A DNA stretch of 54,143 nucleotides, taken from CAZKCK01 sp964552325 (lineage in GTDB: Bacteria; Bacteroidota; Bacteroidia; Bacteroidales; TTA-H9). The DNA lies in the NCBI GenBank assembly GCA_964552325.1, contig CAZKHA010000005.1, positions 1 to 54,143 on the forward strand, given 5' to 3'. Below, piece after piece: positions 45,084-53,986 of this stretch. The notes under the pieces are model-generated. The model ran no database searches, had not been told where the DNA came from, and saw only the letters and a list, made by a program, of their open reading frames with translations. Numbering within the stretch: the stretch's first letter is position 1; each line of letters begins with the position of its first letter. Made by a program: the position numbers and the translations under genes.

Positions 45084-45674
45084 ATGGAAAACGAAAATAA
45101 TCAATTTACACCGGAAGAAAATAAATTATTGCTTCCTTACGATTTCGACGGAATTAGGGAACTAGATAATGACCCACCCTCGTGGTTCATGTATTTGTTC
45201 TATATTACTATATTTTTTGCGGTGATTTACATATTCCATTTTCATATTTTTAAACAAGGTGCTATGCAAGACCAAGAATATGAAGAAGAAGTAGCCGCTG
45301 CTAAAGCTGCATTGCAACAAAACCAAGACCCTGCCGCTGCTGCAGCCGTGGTAGCATTTACCGATGCTGAAAACCTTGCTGCTGGCAAAACCATCTATAC
45401 TGAAAAACTCTGCGCCACCTGCCACGGAAACCTTGGTGAAGGCAATGCAATTGGCCCAAACCTCACCGATGACTCCTGGATTCATGGTGGTAGCTACCAA
45501 AACATTCTCGATATTATTACCATTGGAGCTCCAGCCAAAGGTATGACGCCATTCAAAGATCAGTTAAAACCTGAACAAATTGCGCAAGTATCTAGCTATG
45601 TTGTAAGTTTGCAAGGATCGAACCCTGCCAATGCCAAAGCGCCTCAAGGGGAGAAATATATTCCTGTTCCCTAA
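45084..45674 (+). CDS. ccoP: CcoP, monoheme cbb3 oxidase subunit
   Basis: A 196-residue subunit with the CcoP N-terminal domain (YDFDGIRELDNDPPSWF), one membrane helix (about 36-56), an Ala-rich linker and a single cytochrome c domain: C110-C113-H114 with probable Met154 ligand. Proteobacterial CcoP has two hemes; this one has one. The cytochrome domain and its AKAPQGE ending match the extra domain on the CcoNO protein. A terminator follows. Confidence 0.93.
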   Translation: MENENNQFTPEENKLLLPYDFDGIRELDNDPPSWFMYLFYITIFFAVIYIFHFHIFKQGAMQDQEYEEEVAAAKAALQQNQDPAAAAAVVAFTDAENLAAGKTIYTEKLCATCHGNLGEGNAIGPNLTDDSWIHGGSYQNILDIITIGAPAKGMTPFKDQLKPEQIAQVSSYVVSLQGSNPANAKAPQGEKYIPVP

Positions 45675-45697
45675 CTAATTATCAGGCACTACTATGC

Positions 45698-45731
45698 AAA
45701 GGCTGTCATTTCTCAAACTGGCAGCCTTTTT
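45698..45731 (+). terminator. rho-independent terminator after ccoP
   Basis: AAAGGCTG (45698-45705) pairs with CAGCCTTT (45722-45729), an 8-bp stem with a 16-base loop, followed by TT and AT-rich DNA. It separates the cbb3 operon from the SCO-caa3 operon. Confidence 0.65.
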
Positions 45732-45861
45732 ATATAGGGCAAGCTTTTACACTGAAAATTAAGCTTTTCATTAGCCAGACTTTACAATAATTTTATACAT
45801 GGGCATAAACTTTTACGGCCTTAAGTTGTTTAAAGTACCTAAAATGCAATCCACCAATTTT

Positions 45862-46665
45862 ATGCTGAATAAAAAAATCTATTTGTTGTTTTTTTCCGTA
45901 CTCTTCACCTCCACACTCTGGGCTCAGGAAAAATTTGACCCAGCAAAATTTGCCGATGACGGAAAAGTTGGAATTTTTGAACATCTTGACGAATACATTC
46001 CCGAAGACATTACGCTATACGGCCCTGATAGCACACCAGTGAATTTAAAAAGCCTAATCAACAAACCTACCGTAATATCTTTCGTATATTACAATTGCCC
46101 AGGCTTATGTAGCCCATTGCTTGATGGGATAGCTGAAGTAATTGACCGATCTGATATGGAATTAGGAAAAGATTACCAAGTAATTACAATATCTTTTAAC
46201 CCTGGAGATGGTCCCAGCTTAGGCAAAAAGAAAAAAGAAAATTATGTTAAGCAAATTAAACGGAAGGTAAACACCGAAAACTGGATTTGGTTAACCGGTG
46301 ATAGCATAAATATTGCGAAAGCGACCGCAACATTTGGGTTCAGGTACCTAAAAGAAGATAAAGACTATGTACATGCCGCAGCAATTATGGTTACGAGCCC
46401 CAAAGCTAAGATTACAAGATATTTACACGGAACATATTTCCTACCTTTCGATCTAAAAATGGCTATAACAGAGGCTTCCGAAGGCCGCTCCTCACCAACA
46501 GTGTCAAAGGTCCTGAAATTTTGCTTCAGCTACGATGCCGAAGGAAAAAAATACGTGTTTAACATCACCAAAGTTACCGGCTTTTTTGTACTGGGTGGTG
46601 CACTGATATTTTTTCTACTACTTATTTTTAAACCAAAAAAACGAAAACCAAATACTGTTAATTAA
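45862..46665 (+). CDS. SCO1/SenC-family copper chaperone
   Basis: Delivers copper to the CuA centre of cytochrome oxidase from the periplasmic face. The product shows the CxxxC copper site in YNCPGLCSPL, the later conserved His in YVHAAAIMV and a C-terminal membrane helix (about the last 25-30 residues). I start at the ATG at 45862 because it places a standard signal peptide at the N-terminus (LLFFSVLFTSTLWAQ); ATGs at 45844 and 45799 are in frame upstream. It is 2 bases before ctaD in a probable operon. Confidence 0.9.
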   Translation: MLNKKIYLLFFSVLFTSTLWAQEKFDPAKFADDGKVGIFEHLDEYIPEDITLYGPDSTPVNLKSLINKPTVISFVYYNCPGLCSPLLDGIAEVIDRSDMELGKDYQVITISFNPGDGPSLGKKKKENYVKQIKRKVNTENWIWLTGDSINIAKATATFGFRYLKEDKDYVHAAAIMVTSPKAKITRYLHGTYFLPFDLKMAITEASEGRSSPTVSKVLKFCFSYDAEGKKYVFNITKVTGFFVLGGALIFFLLLIFKPKKRKPNTVN

Positions 46666-46667
46666 TT

Positions 46668-48281
46668 ATGATAGATGATGTAAAACCCAAAGCCCATCTG
46701 AACTTTTTTCAAGACACAGGGGGCAAAAAGGGCATCCTGGCATGGATAACTTCTACTGACCATAAGAGGATTGGCCTTTTGTATTTTTATTCCTTAAGTA
46801 TTTTCTTTCTGGTGGGTGTGTGCATAGGTATTCTTATGCGCCTCGAACTCATGAACCCTGGTAAAGACATTATTGAACCCCAAACTTACAATGGTCTCTT
46901 TACATTGCATGGGGTTATAATGATTTTCTTATTTATAATTCCTGGCATTCCGGCTGTATTTGGAAACATTGCTCTTCCATTACTAATTGGTGCCAAAGAT
47001 GTTGCATTTCCAAAAGTCAACATTTTATCATGGTATCTTTATGTTTTGGGCGCCTTGATGGCCCTCTCAACCTTGGTATTAGGTGATGGACCTCCAGATA
47101 CAGGATGGACATTTTATGCACCTTATTCCGTAAAAACTGGAACAAATGTAACCATGGCAGTACTCGCTGCTTTTGTACTGGGTTTTTCTTCCATCCTTAC
47201 AGGTCTTAACTTCTTAACTACCATCCATAGAATGCGCTGTCCTGGAATGAGTTGGTTTAAAATGCCACTTTTTGCTTGGTCACTTTATGCCACTTCTTGG
47301 ATTCAATTACTTGCCACACCAGTTGTTGGCATTACATTGTTGATGATTGTTGCCGAACGCGTTTTTGGTATTGGGCTGTTTGACCCCGCTTTAGGTGGCG
47401 ACCCCATACTATATCAGCATTTGTTCTGGATATACTCGCACCCAGCTGTTTATATTATGATTTTGCCTGGAATGGGTGTTATATCCGAAATCATTCCGGT
47501 ATTTTCGCGTCGACGGATTTTTGGATACAAAGCCATTGCCTATTCAAGCCTTGCCATAGCCTTTATTGGCTATTTCGTATGGGGACATCACATGTTTACA
47601 AGCGGTATGAGTGGCCCAGCAAGGATCATTTTCTCCGTTTTAACATTCTTGGTAGCAATTCCAAGTGCCATCAAAGTATTTAACTGGATAGCCACATTGT
47701 ATGGTGGTTCAATTGATTTAAAACCACCCCTGCTTTATACAATGGGGTTCGTTTTCCTATTCCTAATTGGAGGTTTAACCGGCCTCGTAAATGGTGCATT
47801 GGCAACCGATGTTCACATACACGACACACAGTTTGTGGTTGGGCACTTTCATTATGTGATGTTCGGTGGAACAGGGTTCGCGTTTTTTGCAGCCTTGCAT
47901 TATTGGTTCCCAAAAATCTATGGACGAATGTACAGTATAAAAGGTGCCACAAGGGCTTTCTGGGTACTTTTTACAGGCTTTAACTTATTGTACTTCCCAA
48001 TGTTAGTAGTTGGTGTAATGGGAATGCCTCGCAGATATTATGACTACCTACCTGAATTCCATTTGCCCAACCTCATATCAACAATAGGGTCGTGGGTTTT
48101 AGTTGTCGGACTTATCATGATGATTGCCAACCTATTGGCTGGTTTTAGAAAAGGTGAGCCCGCTGGCCGCAACCCTTGGAATGGCTTAACACTGGATTGG
48201 CAAACCGATTCGCCGCCCACAGTTGAAAATTTTGATGAGATACCCGTTGTAACCGAAGGACCTTACGAATATAAATCTTAA
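46668..48281 (+). CDS. ctaD: cytochrome c oxidase subunit I, caa3 type (family A2)
   Basis: The 537-residue catalytic subunit with about 12 helices. Heme ligand H81 (LHGV), CuB ligand H258 and its cross-linked Y262, H307/H308 in WGHHMFTSG and the heme histidines in VVGHFHYVMFGG are all present. The D-channel Glu in the HPEVY motif of the A1 family is replaced by the YSHPAVY sequence (Y256-S257), the hallmark of the A2 proton channel, as in Rhodothermus caa3. It is followed by ctaE with a 5-base gap. Confidence 0.96.
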   Translation: MIDDVKPKAHLNFFQDTGGKKGILAWITSTDHKRIGLLYFYSLSIFFLVGVCIGILMRLELMNPGKDIIEPQTYNGLFTLHGVIMIFLFIIPGIPAVFGNIALPLLIGAKDVAFPKVNILSWYLYVLGALMALSTLVLGDGPPDTGWTFYAPYSVKTGTNVTMAVLAAFVLGFSSILTGLNFLTTIHRMRCPGMSWFKMPLFAWSLYATSWIQLLATPVVGITLLMIVAERVFGIGLFDPALGGDPILYQHLFWIYSHPAVYIMILPGMGVISEIIPVFSRRRIFGYKAIAYSSLAIAFIGYFVWGHHMFTSGMSGPARIIFSVLTFLVAIPSAIKVFNWIATLYGGSIDLKPPLLYTMGFVFLFLIGGLTGLVNGALATDVHIHDTQFVVGHFHYVMFGGTGFAFFAALHYWFPKIYGRMYSIKGATRAFWVLFTGFNLLYFPMLVVGVMGMPRRYYDYLPEFHLPNLISTIGSWVLVVGLIMMIANLLAGFRKGEPAGRNPWNGLTLDWQTDSPPTVENFDEIPVVTEGPYEYKS

Positions 48282-48286
48282 GCCCT

Positions 48287-48907
48287 ATGACTGATCACGC
48301 ACACGCACATGCTGGCGTCCATCGCGACGATGATGCCAAAAAAATGGGAATGTGGCTATTCCTATTTACTGAATTGCTATTGTTTGGGGGCCTTTTCTTG
48401 GTGTATTCAATCTACCGGTTCATGAATGCTGATGATTTTGCAAATGGCGCCCACCATTTGGATGTATTTGTTGGAACGTTAAACACCATTGTACTAATTA
48501 CTAGCTCTTTAACTATTGCTCTTTCAATCACAGCCATTCAAAAAGGACAGAAAAAACTCGCATTAGGCTTGATATATTTCACCATCTTTTGCGCTTTGGT
48601 TTTCTTAGTAAACAAATACTTCGAATGGGGCCATAAAATCCATCTGGATCTATACCCCGGAACAGCTCTCTATAAAGCTTTGCCACCGGGTGAAGGGCTC
48701 TTCTTTTTCTTGTATTATTTCATGACAGGGCTTCACGGTCTGCACGTTATTGTGGGAGCTATCATTCTTGGTTTCATGGCTTACTATATTCATAAAGACA
48801 TTATTACGTCCGATTATTTCGTTTTGCTCGAAAATGGAGGTCTTTACTGGCACTTAGTTGACCTCATCTGGATCTTCTTATTCCCTTTGATGTACCTAAT
48901 TCACTAA
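48287..48907 (+). CDS. ctaE: cytochrome c oxidase subunit III
   Basis: The 206-residue protein has about five membrane helices and the family pattern KMGMWLFLFTELLLFGGLF and GLHGLHVIVGAIILG, matching subunit III of heme-copper oxidases (short bacterial form). The N-terminus is His/Ala-rich (DHAHAHAGVH). Located between subunits I and IV. Confidence 0.94.
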   Translation: MTDHAHAHAGVHRDDDAKKMGMWLFLFTELLLFGGLFLVYSIYRFMNADDFANGAHHLDVFVGTLNTIVLITSSLTIALSITAIQKGQKKLALGLIYFTIFCALVFLVNKYFEWGHKIHLDLYPGTALYKALPPGEGLFFFLYYFMTGLHGLHVIVGAIILGFMAYYIHKDIITSDYFVLLENGGLYWHLVDLIWIFLFPLMYLIH

Positions 48908-48921
48908 ACCTCCCCCAAATT

Positions 48922-49206
48922 ATGGACCAACATAAACATCATATTGTTGATTATATCACCCAAATGTGGGTGTGGGTAATACTGCTCATACTAACAGGAG
49001 TAACAGTGGCCATTGCAGAAGTTGATTTCAAAATGCTCACGGTTGCTGTAGCACTAAGCATAGCTACCATAAAATCCTTATTTGTTCTAGCGTATTTTAT
49101 GCACCTAAAATTCGATAGTAAGATTTTATCTATCTTTGTTATCGTAGTTTTACTTGTATTTCTTTCGTTTATTATCCTTACTTTTATTGATTATTATTAC
49201 AGATAA
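48922..49206 (+). CDS. ctaF: cytochrome c oxidase subunit IV
   Basis: A 94-residue protein with three membrane helices and the motif SIATIKSLFVLAYFMHLKFD, which is characteristic of bacterial subunit IV (CyoD/CtaF family). It lies 14 bases after ctaE and 9 bases before ctaC. Confidence 0.9.
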   Translation: MDQHKHHIVDYITQMWVWVILLILTGVTVAIAEVDFKMLTVAVALSIATIKSLFVLAYFMHLKFDSKILSIFVIVVLLVFLSFIILTFIDYYYR

Positions 49207-49215
49207 CCTACCCTT

Positions 49216-50133
49216 ATGGAAGCAAACGCATCAACATTTGTTCAGGGCGTGGACACAGCCTTTATTGTTATACTGGGTATTTCATTATTCTTTTTGGTAG
49301 GAATAACTGCCGTAATGATTTATTTTGTAATACGATACAATAAAAAACGAAATCCAACTCCCAAAGATGTCAAAGACAATCACAAACTTGAGATTATCTG
49401 GACGGTAGTACCTACTATCTTGGTATTGATAATGTTCTACTATGGATGGATTGGTTATACTCCCATGCGCAATGTTCCAAATGGAGCAATAACCGTTAAA
49501 GCCACTGGCATGATGTGGGCCTGGGATTTTGAATATGAAAACGGCAAAAAAAGCAATTTGCTTGTTGTTCCACTCGGAAAACCCGTAAAACTTGAGCTCT
49601 ATTCGCCCGATGTTTTGCACAGCCTCTATATACCCGCCTTTCGTATTAAAGAAGATGTGGTGCCAGGCATTAACAACATGATGTGGTTTCAGGCGGATAA
49701 GCTTGGAGAATACGACATATTGTGTGCTGAATATTGTGGCGTCAGGCATTCATATATGCTGAGTAAAGTTGTGGTTAAACCTGAGGCAGAATATACCGAA
49801 TGGCTTACACAAGTTGATTCTGCAGCAGCCCTTGAACCGGTTGGATTGCAGGTGCTTAAAAAAAATGCTTGCATAACATGCCATTCTACCGATGGGTCAA
49901 AAATTGTTGGGCCTTCGTTTAAAGGCATTATGGGCAAATCAGAAAAAGTATCGGATGCCTCTGGAGCCGTTTCAACCATTACGGTTGACGAAGCCTATAT
50001 CAAAACCGCCATTTATGATCCTGATTTGCAGATTGTAGAAGGTTTTAAGAAAGGGATGATGATATCGTATAAGGACCGCATTAACGAGGAAGAGATTAAA
50101 GAAATTGTAAAATACCTCGAGACTCTTAAATAA
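49216..50133 (+). CDS. ctaC: cytochrome c oxidase subunit II with fused cytochrome c (caa3)
   Basis: A 305-residue subunit II with two N-terminal membrane helices (about 17-40 and 60-80), a cupredoxin domain with CuA ligands H135, C170, C174, H178 and M181 (CAEYCGVRHSYM), and a C-terminal cytochrome c domain (C219-C222-H223; probable Met in KKGMMIS). The fused heme makes it a caa3-type oxidase. Gene order I-III-IV-II is unusual, as II normally comes first. Confidence 0.95.
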   Translation: MEANASTFVQGVDTAFIVILGISLFFLVGITAVMIYFVIRYNKKRNPTPKDVKDNHKLEIIWTVVPTILVLIMFYYGWIGYTPMRNVPNGAITVKATGMMWAWDFEYENGKKSNLLVVPLGKPVKLELYSPDVLHSLYIPAFRIKEDVVPGINNMMWFQADKLGEYDILCAEYCGVRHSYMLSKVVVKPEAEYTEWLTQVDSAAALEPVGLQVLKKNACITCHSTDGSKIVGPSFKGIMGKSEKVSDASGAVSTITVDEAYIKTAIYDPDLQIVEGFKKGMMISYKDRINEEEIKEIVKYLETLK

Positions 50134-50152
50134 GTATTTTTTAGGCTAACGA

Positions 50153-51004
50153 ATGAAGGCATACCTTGAACTTGCCAAAGTAAAAATAACCGGGGCAGTG
50201 GCTTTTTCCACCTTCCTCGGTTATGTACTTTTTAACGGCAAAATAAACATTGGGCTACTACTGCCCACCCTTGGAATCTTTTTGCTGGCTTGTGCCGCTT
50301 CGGTGCTAAACCATTATCAGGAATATGATACCGATGCGCTAATGGAACGAACAAAAAACCGACCCATTCCATCGGGTTCGGTTAGCCCTGGCAAGGCCTT
50401 GCTTTTTGCAATTCTTTTGACATTGGTTGGAGGTTATGTGCTTTACATTGGTGCAGGCTATATTGGGTTACAGCTCGGCATTTTAGCCCTGTTGTGGTAT
50501 AACGCAATCTATACACCCCTCAAAAAAAAGACAGCCTTTGCTGTAATACCTGGTTCGGTTATAGGTGCTATTCCGCCCGTGGTAGGTTGGGTGGCTGCCG
50601 GCGGGCCTATCTACGACATTAGAATCCTGATGGTTTCCTTCTTTTTCTTTATCTGGCAAATACCTCATTTTTGGTTACTTGCGCTAAAATATGGCAAGCA
50701 ATACGAAGATGCAGGGTTTCCTAGCATTACAATGGTGTACTCACCAAAAAGCTTACGAAACATAACCTTTGTTTGGACAATTACAGCTGCTATTGCAGCT
50801 TTGTTTATTCCACTGTTTGGCAATATGAACTTTGTTTGGTTCAAAATCATAGTATTGGTAGGCTCATTAACCTTGGTGGCTTTATTTTCCCCCTTACTAA
50901 AAACACAAGACGAATCTTCCTACAACAAAAAATACTTTATATATATCAATATCTACCTACTTTTTATCATATTTGTACTATCAGTTGATGCTGCGGCAAA
51001 ATAG
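50153..51004 (+). CDS. ctaB: protoheme IX farnesyltransferase (heme O synthase)
   Basis: Converts heme B to heme O, the precursor of heme A needed by caa3. The 283-residue UbiA-family membrane protein has the two Asp-rich prenyl-diphosphate sites: NHYQEYDTDALMERTKNRP and the second around YEDAGFPSITMVY. About nine helices are expected. It is 19 bases after ctaC. No heme A synthase (ctaA) is seen in the window. Confidence 0.92.
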   Translation: MKAYLELAKVKITGAVAFSTFLGYVLFNGKINIGLLLPTLGIFLLACAASVLNHYQEYDTDALMERTKNRPIPSGSVSPGKALLFAILLTLVGGYVLYIGAGYIGLQLGILALLWYNAIYTPLKKKTAFAVIPGSVIGAIPPVVGWVAAGGPIYDIRILMVSFFFFIWQIPHFWLLALKYGKQYEDAGFPSITMVYSPKSLRNITFVWTITAAIAALFIPLFGNMNFVWFKIIVLVGSLTLVALFSPLLKTQDESSYNKKYFIYINIYLLFIIFVLSVDAAAK

Positions 51005-51058
51005 TCCTCTGCTATATCTAATTCATTATAAATCAATTTACCACTAAATTACCATACC

Positions 51059-51397
51059 ATGAAAAAATTATTCTTTGTATTCGTTGCTTTAAGTTTCTTA
51101 GTTGCATGCAACTCCACAACCACCGAACAAAAGTCAGATGCACAGGCCGTTAAAATCGATTCAACAAAATTAGCAAGCTTTATGGTGCGCATTCAAGGCA
51201 TGACGTGTACAGGTTGCGAAAACACCGTTAAAACTGCTGTTGCTGAATTGCCCGGTGTTGCCGATGTTTCAGCATCATTTGCTGATGGCATTGCAAAAGT
51301 TAGCTACGATACCACTCTAATCGAAGGCCAACAAATTGCCAAAGCCATAACCGATAAAGGCTATGAGGTAACCGGCTTTGAAAGAATTCCGAAATAG
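51059..51397 (+). CDS. HMA-domain lipoprotein
   Basis: A 112-residue protein with a lipoprotein signal (LVAC, Cys17) and a heavy-metal-associated domain with the copper-binding motif MTCTGC (C50, C53) and the typical GVADVSASF strand and ITDKGYEVTGF end. Anchored at the cell envelope, it probably binds or hands over copper to the oxidases encoded around it. It lies between ctaB and ccoG. Confidence 0.9.
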   Translation: MKKLFFVFVALSFLVACNSTTTEQKSDAQAVKIDSTKLASFMVRIQGMTCTGCENTVKTAVAELPGVADVSASFADGIAKVSYDTTLIEGQQIAKAITDKGYEVTGFERIPK

Positions 51398-51406
51398 GTT
51401 AATCCC

Positions 51407-52792
51407 ATGGATCAAGAGGTTTCGTTTCGCGACCGCCCGTCAACAGTTGGCGATGGTGGTAAAAGGAAATGGATTTTTGCTAAAATCCCACAAGGTAAAC
51501 TCACCACTTATCGGCACATAGTTGCTTTCATCTTACTTGGTTTTTTCTTCATCACACCCCATTTACGCTATAATGGTGATCCCTTTCTGCTGCTGAATAT
51601 TATACAGCGGAAGTTCATCTTATTTGGCTCCATATTTTGGCCACAAGACACCTACCTTTTAGGAATTGCAATGGCCTCATTTGTAGTGTTTATTGTATTG
51701 TTTACGGTGGTATATGGCCGCGTTTGGTGCGGTTGGGCTTGCCCTCAAACCGTATTCATGGAAATATTGTTCCGCAGGGTCGAAACTTGGATTGATGGTG
51801 GCCCCGATGCACAACGCAAACTAAGAGAACAAGGCTTGACCTCAACCAAGCTTATTAAAAGAATCAACAAATTCTTAGCCTTTTTTGCCATAGCTTTTGC
51901 CAGCGTTAACACTTTTGTTTCCTATTTTGTGGGAACGCAAGGCTTATTTGAAGCATATGGAAATGGATTTGCCGGACATGGCTTTATGTTGGGCTTCATC
52001 CTCTTGTTCACCTTTGTAGGAATGTTTATTTACTGGTGGTTCCGCGAACAGGCTTGCACCGTATTATGCCCTTATGGCCGTTTGCAAGGCTCGTTGGTAG
52101 ATAATGATACCATGATTGTGGCCTACGATTACAAACGTGGCGAACCACGCGGCATGCGCAAAAAAGAAGGTACTGAATCAGGTGATTGCATCGATTGCAA
52201 GAATTGTGTAGCCGTGTGCCCAACAGGTGTTGATATACGCAATGGCACCCAGTTGGAATGTGTAAACTGCACGGCTTGTATCGATGCTTGCAACGCGGTA
52301 ATGCGTAAAACTAAACGGCCTGAAGGTCTTATCAGGATTACTTCTGAACGCCTCTTGCAAGAAGGTGGCACCTTTAAGATCACTGGGCGCATGATAATGT
52401 ATAGCGTAATTTTGGGAGCCTTGCTCGTTTTCTTGGCATACCTCATTAGTTTACGTACCGATATCGAAACCACCATTTTACGCACTCCTGGCATGATTTA
52501 TCAAGAACAGGATAGTGGTCGTATTTCAAATATGTACAACATTCGAATCGTAAACAAAACCCGTAAAGACGCTGAAATTCACCTAAAAACCGAAAACATT
52601 GATGGCCAGATCCGAATCCCGGGCAATGCCATTCAACTAAAAGCAGGTTCGTCCACCGAAATGGTTTTTGTGTTGCTGCTTGATTCAACTCAAGTTACAA
52701 CACCAAAAAAAGAAATCACCTTCGGAATTTACAAAGACGGTAAACGCTTTGAGACGTTTAATACTACCTTTGTGGGACCTAAATCGCGCTAA
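51407..52792 (+). CDS. ccoG: CcoG, cbb3 oxidase accessory ferredoxin
   Basis: A 461-residue membrane iron-sulfur protein of the CcoG/RdxA/FixG family, with about five helices, CGWACPQTVFME and ACTVLCPYGRLQ motifs, and two 4Fe-4S motifs, CIDCKNCVAVCP and CVNCTACIDAC, followed by a C-terminal Ig-like FixG domain. CcoG reduces copper ions for cbb3 maturation. Its stop and the ccoH start share one base (52792). Confidence 0.95.
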   Translation: MDQEVSFRDRPSTVGDGGKRKWIFAKIPQGKLTTYRHIVAFILLGFFFITPHLRYNGDPFLLLNIIQRKFILFGSIFWPQDTYLLGIAMASFVVFIVLFTVVYGRVWCGWACPQTVFMEILFRRVETWIDGGPDAQRKLREQGLTSTKLIKRINKFLAFFAIAFASVNTFVSYFVGTQGLFEAYGNGFAGHGFMLGFILLFTFVGMFIYWWFREQACTVLCPYGRLQGSLVDNDTMIVAYDYKRGEPRGMRKKEGTESGDCIDCKNCVAVCPTGVDIRNGTQLECVNCTACIDACNAVMRKTKRPEGLIRITSERLLQEGGTFKITGRMIMYSVILGALLVFLAYLISLRTDIETTILRTPGMIYQEQDSGRISNMYNIRIVNKTRKDAEIHLKTENIDGQIRIPGNAIQLKAGSSTEMVFVLLLDSTQVTTPKKEITFGIYKDGKRFETFNTTFVGPKSR

Positions 52793-53244
52793 TGAAACCA
52801 TTCAAGCTAAGTTGGGGCACGGGTATTTTTATTACCCTCGCCCTTTTTGTGGGTGCCATGGCTTGTGTTTTTTACATCAGTTCACGCCAAGACCGTAGCC
52901 TCGTACGCAAAGATTATTATGCCGACAATATGAGGCATCAGGAAAACATAGACCACCGGCACAATTATGATGCGCTTCTATTTCCATTGGCTATAGTTGT
53001 GGGTGATACTGCCATAAATGTTGTATTCCCACCTAGTTTAGTTGGGAAAGCTATTGAAGGTACCCTGGTTTTTTACCGCCCATCCGACCATAAACTTGAC
53101 CGGATTCAAGAGCTTAATGGCCTGACAAAAGTTAATTACACATTTTTGCGGTCGCAGTTTACCAAGGGTAAATACATCGTTAAACTACGTTTTACAGTTG
53201 AAGATAAAGGATATTTAACCGAAAAAGAATTAATTATACCCTAA
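52792..53244 (+). CDS. ccoH: FixH/CcoH protein
   Basis: A 150-residue protein with one N-terminal membrane helix (about 9-30) and a beta-sandwich periplasmic part containing the family's DRSLVRKDYYADNMRHQENI stretch. It stabilises cbb3 during assembly. It is translationally coupled to ccoG (one-base overlap) and to the SafE gene (one-base gap). Confidence 0.9.
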   Translation: MKPFKLSWGTGIFITLALFVGAMACVFYISSRQDRSLVRKDYYADNMRHQENIDHRHNYDALLFPLAIVVGDTAINVVFPPSLVGKAIEGTLVFYRPSDHKLDRIQELNGLTKVNYTFLRSQFTKGKYIVKLRFTVEDKGYLTEKELIIP

Positions 53245-53245
53245 A

Positions 53246-53986
53246 ATGTTTGAAGTTTACACGGGGCTAGCCTTGGGTTTAGCCGGAAGTTTGCATTGCA
53301 TTGGAATGTGTGGCCCAATTGCCCTAACATTGCCAACTGGTAAAGGACATTGGTTTCATAAGGTCTTAGGTGGTCTTATGTACAACTTAGGGCGTACACT
53401 AACCTATGCCATCATGGGCGCCTTCTTCGGCCTTATTGGGATTGGTTTTGCCGTGGGCGGCTTCCAGATGTATCTATCTATTGCTATGGGTACCATCATG
53501 ATACTTACTGTATTGCTTCCGCTAATATTTGGCGGAAGTTTTAACTCTATAAAACTTGGGGGCAAGATTTTTGGCCTATTTAAGGGTATTTTTGGCGAAT
53601 TGCTGCACTCAGGCTCTGTACCTGCCCTCTTCGTTATCGGTATTTTAAATGGCTTGCTGCCCTGTGGGCTGGTTTATGTGGCCATTGCCGGAGCCGTAGG
53701 CACGGGCTCTTCATTAAGCAGTGCCGTGTTTATGACGGCATTTGGATTAGGTACCATCCCCTTGATGTTGGCTGTTTCGCTGGCCGGCAACTTTATGGGC
53801 TTAGCCCTCAAACGTAAGCTAAACCGCATAGTCCCATTCATCGTAATCCTTATGGGATTGTTGTTTATTTTAAGAGGCCTCGATTTGGGCATCCCCTACA
53901 TTAGCCCCAATGCCGAGAAGTTGAAAGTTAATACAGAGCAAACACATAGCAAAAAACACTCCTGCTGCACCAATAAGGAAGAATGA
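53246..53986 (+). CDS. SafE/TauE-type membrane protein of the cbb3 copper set
   Basis: A 246-residue membrane protein with about six to seven helices. It has the conserved H17-C18 and M21-C22-G23-P24 motif (GSLHCIGMCGPI) and the duplicated NGLLPCGLVYVAIAGA motif, both typical of SafE-like proteins placed beside ccoGH. A Cys/His-rich tail (KKHSCC) suggests metal binding. The annotation sulfite exporter is a family name; copper transport for cbb3 is a better guess from context. Confidence 0.85.
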   Translation: MFEVYTGLALGLAGSLHCIGMCGPIALTLPTGKGHWFHKVLGGLMYNLGRTLTYAIMGAFFGLIGIGFAVGGFQMYLSIAMGTIMILTVLLPLIFGGSFNSIKLGGKIFGLFKGIFGELLHSGSVPALFVIGILNGLLPCGLVYVAIAGAVGTGSSLSSAVFMTAFGLGTIPLMLAVSLAGNFMGLALKRKLNRIVPFIVILMGLLFILRGLDLGIPYISPNAEKLKVNTEQTHSKKHSCCTNKEE

